A stretch of 64,000 bases of DNA, taken from positions 23,345,313-23,409,312 of the forward strand of contig NC_135254.1 in NCBI RefSeq assembly GCF_964204865.1, given 5' to 3'. A program made the translations under genes and the position numbers. This DNA is from Styela clava (lineage: Eukaryota; Chordata; Ascidiacea; Stolidobranchia; Styelidae). Under the pieces are notes generated by a model, which was not told where the DNA came from, made no database searches, and saw only the letters and a list, made by a program, of their open reading frames with translations. This document shows positions 35,733 to 45,674 of the stretch, piece by piece. Within the stretch, counting starts at the first letter, position 1. Every line of letters starts with the position of its first letter.

Positions 35733-38349
35733 ATGGATACTTCAGCAGTACAATCTTGGGAAAAGTTTGAATTAAAGAAGACGATTGGTATATGGAGCGC
35801 GGTCGCCTTATTAGCTGGGACAATGGTTGGATCAGGAATCTTTGTTTCACCATCTGGTCTATTGCAAGGAGTAAACGGAAACGTTGGGATAAGTTTAGTG
35901 CTGTGGGCGTCCTGTGGGTTGTTGGCTCTTTTAGCGGCCCTATGCTATGCTGAATTAGGAACAAGGATATCGGAATCTGGTGCAGATTTTGCGTATCATG
36001 GAATTACGTATGGGAAACCTATGGGATTCATATACGCATGGACGTCAATAATTATTGTTCGATCTACTGGGAGTGCCGCGATGGCTATAACATTCGGTAT
36101 ATATTTAGCTAAACCTTTCTATCCAGGCGACTGTGTTCCGCCTGATATTGTAGTTAAATTTGCCGGAACAATATTGCTGTTGTTACTGACATTGATAAAT
36201 TGCTGGAGTGTCAAGGCATCTACTAAATTCCAAAACTTTTTCACCGCCGCTAAATTTTTTGCGATGATTATCATTATTATCGGGGGCTTGGTTCAGCTTG
36301 GGAAAGGAAATCCTATTGGAAAGGCCAACTTTGATCAAGCATTTGATACAGAAAGCATGACCACAATTACTTTCACACAGATTGGCCTGGCATTTTATCA
36401 AGGACTTTTTTCCTATGATGGTTGGAATAATTTGAACTACGTAACGGAAGAAGTAAAAGAAAGCCACAAAACGCTCCCACGCGCGATTTTAATAGCAGTG
36501 CCTCTCGTGACAGGATTCTACGTGTTAATGAACGTTGCTTATTTATCAGGTAAGTCAATCACTACCAATGTCAAATTAGAAACGCAACATATTATTGTAA
36601 GCATACGGTGACAATATCACTTCTTTTTGAATTATGAACTTTCATCAACTGATCGTTTTTATTGCAGTTTTAACTCCCAACGAAATGATCACTTCGCCCG
36701 CTGTGGCTATTTCATTTGGTGATCGTGTTCTCGGGTCATTCTCGTGGATCATACCGGTGACTGTGTGCTTGTCAACTGCTGGATCATTAAACGGATCGTA
36801 TTTAAGTGGAGGAAGAATGCCGTTTGTGACAGCCCGCGCGGGGCAGTGGCCTTCTGTAAGAAATAATATATATTTATATATATACATTCAAATATGTTTG
36901 CTTGGGATCTATTTTTTACAGTAGATATATATATATAAAATGTTTTGCGTAGATGCGTATCCAAAACATAAATACAAGAAACAGGCAAATTTGTGTGGAC
37001 GTCTCAGGTTTAACGTCTGATCGTTAATATATTAAAAAGTATTTGTTGCTGAAGTACTTTCACTATTTGCTATCCCCACTAAAATTGTACAGATAATGTG
37101 ACGATACTTTCGTCTACATTGAACTAGATAAGTGAAAGCTGGATGTAGCCTACTCACTATTCACCAAGTGGAGGCTGATGTAATTCAGCATCCGCATCAT
37201 ATTTCTTTGTTCATACACTATTTCTCTAATCACGTGGTGTCAATTTGCTTTACCAACTCTTAAACGATGTACCGTATATCGATATGCTTATTTGATATAA
37301 GATCCATGTATTTACCAAGCAAATTTGTACGCGCTCCTTGAAATTTCGATTCGTTATTGCCGCATGCTAATCGTCATCAGAAACTGGTGTAAAGCTGAGT
37401 TTGCAAAACCAAACGAAGGACAGACGTGAAGAAAACGGTCACGCTTACCTAAAGAAAACAGTTGTCCCATGATTTAAAATTAAACAGTGGAATTCCGCAT
37501 CCCAAAAAGACTCAAGAGTCGAACGGAAACAACATTAAGGCCAACAAAAATTTACCAAAACGATCCATGTAGTCACTTCGTTTCCAATAACACTACCAGT
37601 TATTTCAGTTTTATCTCAATCCCATTCTATTTCACAGCTACAACAAAAATGCTGGTTGATCTTCCCTCGAGAACAGGCATTCTATATTTTCTAATATTTC
37701 AGATATTCGAAATGGTCCACGTTGAATATTACACGCCAACGCCTTCTATTCTACTCAACTCCGCTATCACACTCATCTTTATGATTCCAAGTGACTTCGA
37801 TACGATGCTATATGCATTCAGTTTTACAGCTTGGACATTTTATGGTCTCAGCGCTGCGGCCGTTATAGTGCTTCGATTTACTAGGAAAGATTTACCGATG
37901 CCTTACAAGGTACGAAGCCTGCATATCTCTATATTTTAACTTACCCGTGCCGGTTGATCTATCACTAAAGATCAAACTGGAACTATTGTTTCATCATCAG
38001 CAATAGAATAAAAAAAAAAAACTTAGTAGCAGATAACATTATATTGTTACCGCAAAAATTCCGCTAATACTGAATTTATTATAAGCTTTATAATATTTTT
38101 TCTAATTTGCAGGTGCCGATTGTCATTCCTATCATTGTAACCTTGTCTGCATTGTATCTGGTGATAGCACCAATTGTCGACTCACCAAATTGGATCTACT
38201 TATATGCAGTGATATTTATAATATCTGGATTGATACCATACTTTGCACTGATCCACAAAGGCTACAAAATTCCAGGGATTGACACCGTGACAATGTATGG
38301 CCAACTTATATTCAATGCTGCACCGACGGATTGGGAAGACATTTTTTGA
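35733..38349 (+). CDS. SLC7-type light subunit of a heteromeric amino acid transporter
   Basis: A 12-helix APC-superfamily exchanger for neutral and/or basic amino acids at the plasma membrane. Exons: 35733-36549 (817 nt), 36668-36855, 37703-37909, 38113-38349; phases agree and the product is 482 residues. The start used is ATG 35733 (MDTSAVQSWEKFELKKTIG). Substrate-binding helix 1 has GTMVGSGIF (29-37). The motif KPFYPGDCVPP carries Cys134, at the position where the family disulfide-bonds to the heavy chain (4F2hc or rBAT). Later blocks AVAISFGDRVLG and STAGSLNGSYLSGGRMPF are typical. The motif after helix 3 and the length resemble the b(0,+)AT/y+LAT branch, but I cannot assign a subtype. 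The large first exon covers seven or so helices. Downstream exons keep the helices IFMIPSDFDTMLYAFSF and YAVIFIISGLIPYFAL. Confidence 0.9.
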
Positions 38350-39607
38350 GTTATGCAGGACAAGATTCATGGAGTTCAGTGTTGATATTGCACAGTCCAA
38401 GACAATAATTGGGTCGTTACCCATATTTTTGATATATATATATATTTGATATTCTGCAAATGAACACGACTCGAAAACATTTATCGAATTAGCACTTTTA
38501 AACACCAAAACAGGGGCATGCAGTTGTTTATATCGCAATGGAATGGGCCACGTCGTAAAATTAAGGTGACGCTGAGTGCCGCTCGATATTGTCGTATAAT
38601 TCTTTGACAAATCATGACAACTACATCTTTATTGTGTGAAACAACGAGATACTTCAGATAACACCCATTGTCGAATTTTCGTTTTTCATAATCAACCTCT
38701 CTTTTTTACTGATACTCAAAATTTTTGATATTTTACTCAAAACATAGCGCCAATAAAGAAATAGCCTATTAGAATATTGAATATTCTCCAACGAAATTTC
38801 ATCCCAATGTGACTCAACACAAAGTAAAAACGCTGATAACGCCATTACAAAAATATCATTTAAAAATAATAGAATGCGAAATCTTTAACGTTAATATATT
38901 TCACGGACCGTACCATTGCTCGCATATTGCACACCTCTGTACCAAAACAGCAGGAGCTGGGATAGTATCAATAATAGCATAAAAGCGTGCACCGACGTGT
39001 AGCCTATCTCTTTTCTAGGAAATGGGAAGGAGCGCCTAACAATACATAGCGTGTCGCATACACAAACTATTTTGCGTGAAAGATATTACCGGTATCTGCC
39101 CTCGTCCTAAATATTTGATGCATTTGCGTTTCGTCAGGAAAGATCCGTATTCCGTGCTAAAAAAAACTGCCAATTGTGACAATAGACTACTTTATAGCCA
39201 TTAATTTAAATAGATCTACATGTGTCTACAAGAACTACGGTTGTCTCTGCTCGATAACATTCATTAATTACCTATGACCTCCTTTCCTAAGTTGAATTGT
39301 GTAGCCCACTGTTAGTCACGACAAATAGGTTAGCCTATATAGTGTATTTGTGAGATTTAGTTTAGTTATTTTCAGAAGTTTCAGTTTAGTTATTTTAGAA
39401 TTTTCGGGCAGCAGATGTCAATATATTATACCAGCAAACTAGAGATATTGGATTGTGCAAATGTACGATTTCGTTCTCGTTTATTTATCAATTTAATACC
39501 ATCTCGATCGAGTATCATTCACAAATTGAAAACACAATAACCTAGTACCCCAAACATTTTGATGCTCATTTTGATAGTGTTTTCGCTAGTTGACATACGA
39601 ATTTGCA

Positions 39608-39700
39608 TCTTCGGCGGTGTGGCGCGTTGTGCTATGCGTTAGGAATACTCTTGTCATCTCACCTCTGGTTACACTGCGTGGGTTCGCGTCTATTCTTCAT
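39608..39700 (+). repeat. tRNA-derived SINE, 5' fragment
   Basis: Contains GGCGGTGTGGCGCGTTGTGC, GCGTTAGGAATACTC and GCGTGGGTTCGC, matching the 5' tRNA-like part of the SINE at 42427-42779. The B-box is broken and the 3' half is missing. Confidence 0.55.
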
Positions 39701-39857
39701 AACAATCATTTGAATTCATACTATTTCGTCACCCGTCATTCAAGAGTACCGAAAGCTAATTTCAGCATGATTCATCGCAACTTCTTGGGATTATTTTTTT
39801 CACAATAACTACCGTAAACTAAAACTCCTTGGAAGACGAAATGTCTATTGAGTCATT

Positions 39858-40143
39858 TGGTTTATGCCAATGAGCATATACACAATGAGTGGAAACTTCC
39901 AAATATTTGCTCATCAATCCATTGTGCCCTGCATTTTTTACGTCGTCCAGCTAAATGGTTCGTTGCATATGAAGAAAGCATATCGCTCGCTGCAAAAATC
40001 CCTTGCTCCGGCCGCGCCGGTTGCGAAATTGGCCGTATTGACGCTTTTAATTTTTCGATTCGTGTTCGGTTTTGGGTTTCGAAGTATGGTACGTTGAAAG
40101 CATACTAACTATAAGCATATGCTTATTGGGAATGCATATCTAT
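39858..40143. repeat. Left arm of a long inverted repeat pair
   Basis: About 285 bp that recur in reverse complement at 42849-43135 with high similarity. Shared words include GAGTGGAAACTTCCAAATAT, CATTGTGCCCTGCAT and GTTTTGGGTTTCGAAGTATG. The arm ends near a perfect 16-bp palindrome, ATAAGCATATGCTTAT, at 40111-40126. The two are likely independent insertions of one element family, but the pair could also fold back. Confidence 0.8.
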
Positions 40144-40501
40144 TAGCTATAGCACAGAATATGAAGTCAAGTGCGGTTATTTCTGATTATAGCATGGGAT
40201 TTAGCATTTAGGTACATATTTATCCACGGGAAAGGAAAGGGATAAGAAGTCCTAAATATATGGCGAACCACAGCTTCTCGCAATCATAGTTTATAAGACG
40301 CTCCATACGAAGCCCCAGGGCTCTCCGATTTCAAATCACTCTGGCAGTCTGGGATATCTTGACAATAAAAACGAAGACAAAAATTAGAAGAATAGCAGGG
40401 AATCGGCTTATCAGCTTTCCTCTCCACATGAGTAAATATGTTAACCCCATCCTATATCAATGAATACAAAGCCCCACGTCCCCCTTTACATGGGTCGTAA
40501 C

Positions 40502-40659
40502 GAGTGGTGGGATTTAAATTGTTTGTCAGCTGGTTCCATCACAAAAGTCATAGTTTTCGGCCGGTTCTGTTACATGTTTTTTTAGTAATGCTGACCGATT
40601 CGCTGATCTTATTAAATTCCGTGAGACGGTTGTATAGAACGGGCTAAATCCCACCACTG
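40502..40659. mobile_element. Short hAT-type MITE
   Basis: Starts GAGTGGTGGGATTTAAAT and ends GCTAAATCCCACCACTG, inverted repeats. The flanking 8-mers GTCGTAAC and GTCTTACC match at 6 of 8. It is 158 bp with no coding capacity. Confidence 0.6.
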
Positions 40660-42426
40660 GTCTTACCCACCCCCCCTTTGGTTTGAGAAAAAAATTTCAT
40701 GCAAAACTTCTTCCACTGTCGTTTTACGGTCGCGCATTATGGTTTCATCAAAACGATATTACTCTGCGTATTATCACCGCAGCGCGATTAACACCGCCAT
40801 ACTTTTTTATCTTTACGATATGTTATTTTTTTGTTGGCGCTGATAATGACAAATAAGAATGCGTGATTGTTGATTGTTATTCAGTAACGCGTATGTAACC
40901 GCCGTTATGGCCGTTCGAAATGAAAGAAAGGTTATGAGCTAATTTCAGGACATTCTCTTCCCGATTTCTTTTATTTTAATACAAAGCAGGGCGATAAATT
41001 TACAACGAGTTACGTAAAATTTACCGACGGCTATCGCCAACAGACAGAAACGATGAATGTGAGAATTTTTTATTTTGTGTCATTTTTGCGCCATCATATT
41101 TTTCAATTTCTAATTTTGCGTAAATCGCGTCAACATCGTTTTTGTAAATTTAGAAACGTTGAATCAGATAAGCAAGGCATGTGAATAATGTATTCTATGC
41201 AAATTTCCCGAGATATTGCGGAGAAATAATATTTTGACCACGTAGAAATGCCATTATTGCTGATTTATTCACGTGTTAAGTATCAGTGTTTTAAACCAAA
41301 GCTGAGTTACGTGAATACTCAACACTGAGTATTCTAGAGATTACCAATTTGCGGAGTTTTTTAATTATTATTTAATATGAAAGTAACACGGAAACGATAT
41401 AAATTTAAAACATAAAAATGTCAACTATCAGCTTCACAAATATCGCATCCCGGAGTCAGTAATGATAATATTGTTTGCTCAAAATTGGGACCGTAACTGT
41501 GATACTAATTCAACACAGAAGATAAAAATCAGAATAAAATTAATTTTTGTTGTGAATACATTCCTTAATAGTTGTCTTTAACATCTTCGCCGATGTTCGT
41601 TATGTTCGTTAAAATATTCGAATAATTTTATATAAAAAAAATACGGTTTGCCCACCACTAATCACGCCGCATGTATATAATCAATAAATGACAATAAAAA
41701 ATCAACTTTGTTAGCATTAAATTCCAAGTAAAATTTCCAGATTTCATGATTCGATCGGCGCTACACGCGAGCGTGTTTTTGTATATATTCACCAAACACC
41801 GTCAAGAAAACAGAGGCGAGCTACACGTGACTGTGGAATTTCGCTGTGAACGTCGCATTGTTTTTAATTTATTACACGCCTCACGCAGTCGTGAATTGCA
41901 CTTTTGGCGCACTGTTTTAATTTCACCGTATGCCCCCCACCCCGTTGGAAAAATCCTGGCTGCGACCCTTGTTCAAATTCTATATCTCACTATTGATTAC
42001 AAAAGTATAATTGCATCCAAATCAACAGTATCTATATATATGACTATATGAAGGATCGTTAAAATTAAATAATATACATGCAAAAATCATAATTGATAAC
42101 AAAATGTAATAAAATAAAAAACGAACTTTTTTGTGTAAATTCACAAGACATGAAAATGGCAAATTTTAAATTTCAATGGCAAGATATCCCAGAGTAATTT
42201 ATAGTTAAAATCAGTATTTTTAATAAGTATACGAATAGCTCACAAAATTCAGGCAGACAGAGCTATTTGGAGAGGCCGTGGTTCGTCATTTGAAAGGCTT
42301 TCGGCTTTCCTCTCCCCCGGATAAATATGTAAGTCCCATGTTATATCAATGAATAAATACAGCAATAACCGCACCCCACGTGGCGACTGATTCATATTCT
42401 GTTCTGTAGCTACGTTTTCTGCCTAA

Positions 42427-42779
42427 TAGGATAGGATAGGATTTACATATTTATCCCGGGGGAGAGGAAAGCCGATAAGACGGCTTATCCATATGGCGAA
42501 CCACGTCCTCTCGTCCGGTTACCATTCCAAGTCGGGTATGGGATTAGTTTTTACTGTATTGTTTGTTTTCGGAAGCATGGACTTGGTGGTGGAGGAAGCC
42601 GTAACCGACCAGCGGTTACGTGAACCACCCAACGACGGCGAGGAGTCCAGCAATCCTCTCGCACATACCCATCCCTGCATGGGATTCGAACCTGCGAACC
42701 CACGCAGAGTAATTAGAGGTGCGGTGGCGAGCGTATTCCTAACGCTTCGCCCGTTGAGCCACACCGCCGCGCCTCGAAG
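42427..42779 (-). repeat. tRNA-derived SINE, most complete copy
   Basis: Read on the minus strand it opens with GGCGCGGCGGTGTGGCTCAACGGG-type sequence. An A-box-like TGGCTCAACGGG and a perfect B-box GGTTCGAATCC are spaced as in a tRNA promoter. A body follows (GATTGCTGGACTCC, CACCACCAAGTCCATGC, GGTTCGCCATATGG) and the tail is AAATATGTAAATCCTATCC with short TATCC repeats. At 42782-42843 a second piece of the body is fused on, near-identical to 42534-42596. Open frames across this copy are non-functional. Confidence 0.85.
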
Positions 42780-42848
42780 ACGGGTATGGAATTAGTTTTT
42801 ACTGTATTGTTTGTTTTCGGAAGCATGGACTTGGTGGTGGAGGGATAA

Positions 42849-43135
42849 TAGATATGTATTCCCAATATGCATATGCTTATAGTTAGTATGCTTTCAACGT
42901 ACCATACTTCGAAACCCAAAACCGAATACGAATCGAAAAATTAAAAGCCTCAATACGGCCAATTTCGCACTGGACCCAGCTGAATCAAGGGATTTTTGCA
43001 GCGAACGATGTGCTTTCTTCATATGCAACAAACCATTTAGCTGAACGACGTAAAAATGCAGGGCACAATGGATTAATGAGCAAATATTTGGAAGTTTCCA
43101 CTCATTGTATATATGGCTTTATATGCTCATTGGTT
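42849..43135. repeat. Right arm of a long inverted repeat pair
   Basis: Reverse complement of 39858-40143, with roughly one difference per dozen bases and a small insertion near its outer end. It abuts the duplicated SINE piece ending near 42848. The spacing between the arms is about 2.7 kb. Confidence 0.8.
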
Positions 43136-44102
43136 TATGCCCATAATTTCGGAAACACAACATAAAACTAATATCCAATAGCTAGCAAAACCACAAAAAA
43201 ATGAGCCAATGTTCACCACCATGCCTGAAGATTAAGCTGTCTATGTGAAAAAAATGTGCCAAAGGTGACTGATATAATTCCAACTGATATAATTCCAATT
43301 TGCAACTAGCGAAGTTGAATGATGTGCTTGGTAGTCTAAATTAGTATCTGGCTTTCTATCTTTTTGGTCGAGAATATATGCTAACAATATAGGCATCATA
43401 GAAAACTAGGAATCGAATGCGGATTCTATTAGCCAGAGCAGGCTATGTCTTATGACTATGTGTTTGCACAATAAAAAGTGTTTGTTTTGTATTGCACTGT
43501 TTACCTATTCTTGGCACTATTGTGGCCCGCGAACAATGAAAAAATAATTTTGTGGCCCGCGGAGCCGACAATGTTGGATTACCCTGATATTCTAGACTTT
43601 GGGTCAAAATATTTTTTCAAATTGGTTAATTTTAAATTTTGGTTTGATACTAGTATGGTGGTATAGTCTAACTTAAAAAATGATATATCTGTTTTACCTC
43701 AGTCTATTTGGCAGTGGTCTCTCTGCAATTAACTTTGTCCAACTAAATTTTGATGGAACTGAGTTGTGGTGCAAACGGCGTCGACCAGAAGGCGTCTCAT
43801 AAATGTCTTCGGATCTGAAATGATTGCCGTAAACTCGCGTGCTTAGTGTAATCTGTTTTAATAAGTCAAAATAAACTAGCTGATACGAACTAAATAAATA
43901 ACACCAACTAAAGTGAAGCTAGGCTTCAAGGAATCAATGTATGCCCACCTAATAATAATATAGGTTATTAAGTTTAGCTTGATTCCCATAATCAGTACAC
44001 CAGGAAGATACCGGTATTGACAAAATAAACACTTATTAGTCTACAGAATCAGAAGAGCCCTAACTAAGATTTGAAAAGAGCAGAAGTTAAATTAATTTAA
44101 TT

Positions 44103-44160
44103 AAGTGATTCAAGAGTCTTGCGGCACACTAGGACTCACTGCAAGACTCTTGAATCACTT
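44103..44160. repeat. Perfect 20-bp hairpin
   Basis: AAGTGATTCAAGAGTCTTGC at 44103-44122 is exactly reverse-complemented at 44141-44160, separated by 18 bases. The word AGGACT occurs in the loop and again just after the right arm. This could be a tiny foldback insertion or a small-RNA precursor; nothing in the sequence decides which. Confidence 0.85.
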
Positions 44161-44471
44161 AGGACTGTGGGATAGTTACCGGTATCTTTACTCTTGCTAC
44201 AGCATCCTTGCATTATATGCATACCGACACAAAAGCATGGAAGAAGGATAAGTAGTTAGTCTCGTAGAAACCAAATCATTAGTTAAATTAATTGTTGCAA
44301 AAACTGGAAAAGAAAGTCGTGGACTGTGCTCACCTTAAATACACTCACATATAGCCTACAACCGCATAGATATAGCCTAATAACTAAAGTAGAAGCGAGA
44401 AGAGAAAATCAGGGTCAAAACTAAAATTAAAACCAGAAGAAAAAAATATTTGCCACAAAATACTGACTTAC

Positions 44472-44639
44472 TTGAAAATGTTTACCAGGATCGCGACGAA
44501 TACTGTGAATCCACGCTCTCTTCATTTTTTCATTTTTAGGGAAAGAGAGGAACGATAAGTCTGGTGAGTAACGGCTATCGCCATTACACAACGGTACGCA
44601 GCAATGCAATTTGGAACCACCAGACGCACGAGCCGCCAT
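44472..44639 (-). CDS. THAP zinc-finger protein, first coding exon only
   Basis: Fifty-six codons from ATG at 44639 (minus strand) to a canonical donor GTAAGT at 44471. The product starts MAARASGGSKLHCCVPLCNG and continues with SFLSFPKNEKMKRAWIHSIR. It shows the first half of a C2CH THAP finger: the Cys pair around VPLC, the conserved Phe-Pro, and the Trp of RAWIHSIRRD. The second half (Cys, His and the closing AVPTIF-like motif) must lie on a downstream exon that I could not locate in 38350-44400. THAP domains occur both in host transcription regulators and in P-element-type transposases, and this exon alone does not tell which. The clean start and splice site argue for a live gene. Confidence 0.65.
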
Positions 44640-44790
44640 TGCAATCGAAAAGCCCAAACAAGTCCAACGTCACGGGGAAGCAGAAGACAGTACTTTCCCG
44701 CGCATGCCCACATAAAAACAAAATGGCGACGCGCAGCGGCGTTAATGAATACCCTCCATTGTTACGTCGCCGTTGACAGCTTGTTGATTA
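44640..44790. promoter_or_regulatory. Possible CpG-type promoter of the THAP gene
   Basis: A CpG-richer patch upstream of the THAP start, in otherwise AT-rich DNA. AAAATGGCGACGCG on the plus strand resembles a YY1 site, and CAATGGCGGCT occurs at the start codon on the minus strand. No TATA box is seen. This is suggestive only. Confidence 0.3.
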
Positions 44791-45149
44791 GCCAATGTGA
44801 AAGAAAATGAGGAAGTTCGTGCTCTTGGAAACATCCATTTTTCCCAGCCAGGTTTATACAGCAGCACTGAGTTTGTTTGGTCGAGTCTGGGTTCATATCG
44901 AATTTCACATCAAATCACCCATGGCTTATTTTCTCAAAAATGTGTCCAAACACTTCAAAACATAATAGGTAATATTTGTTTCAAAATTTAATTTACTCGT
45001 GCTATAGTCCGGCAGAATCGGGCCTTAACATTGTTTTGGGACATAATGTTTTTTTTATTGTTTAGATATAATGTATATGGCATATATAATGATACCCAGG
45101 TGGGTGTGGAGTATATAATGTTGAGCAATTTTTTTTAAGTGGATTTTAA

Positions 45150-45235
45150 GTATTCGGTCCAAGATGACGCACATCCTGAACACTAACCTGGTAAACATAC
45201 AATGTTCAGGTTGTGCGCCATCTTGGTACGAATAC
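45150..45235. mobile_element. Hairpin MITE, copy 1
   Basis: Arms GTATTCGGTCCAAGATGACG and, inverted, GTGCGCCATCTTGGTACGAATAC-type sequence flank a short loop containing CTAACCTGGTAAACATAC. It belongs to a family with members in 47553-47886, at 54011-54067 and more distantly at 56449-56636, recognised by GCGCACAACCTGAAC and its complement. Confidence 0.7.
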
Positions 45236-45674
45236 TTCAAGAGCGCTTTTTTGTTAAAAACAATTATTTCATAACTACATGGTTTAGTTTTGCATACATA
45301 GTAACATTGAATCTCCTTACAATGTCAGAAATTCAATTTTAGAAGAATAAATGGTAGTTTATTTCACTAATACGAGCCAAGATCCATCGACATCATCTAG
45401 CCACTTTCTATTGCGCTCTTCAGACTACATTTGCGTTGCCGCGCGCATTTCGTTTTCCTAGTTTAAGCTTACGGACTTGGGAAATATTTTATTAGTTGAA
45501 TTGGATTGGAATATTTGACCTCGTCTTTCCCTCCGAACAAGGCCATGTAAAACCATCCACTGGTATAAAGATGTGTAACGTGTTTTCTTTTGGAAAAACC
45601 GCAACCTTTCAGTGTTGCATTGACTTTGGCAAAATTAATATATCCTTGTGAAGATCGAAGGTATGCGTATGCGA

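Larger units (their letters stand above)
38350..44471. other. Repeat-rich gene-free interval
   Basis: No host gene is recognised apart from the THAP exon that follows. The interval holds SINE pieces (39608-39700, 40205-40270 minus, 40400-40475, 42270-42350, and the full copy 42427-42779 minus), an inverted pair of about 285-bp elements, a small hAT-type element, three TACCGGTA palindromes and a perfect hairpin. If the THAP gene has further exons they should lie here, but I could not find the second half of its zinc finger. Confidence 0.5.

Noticed and set aside
42493..42795. 100-codon open frame in either orientation
   Set aside because: Lies entirely in the tRNA-derived SINE; SINEs do not encode protein.
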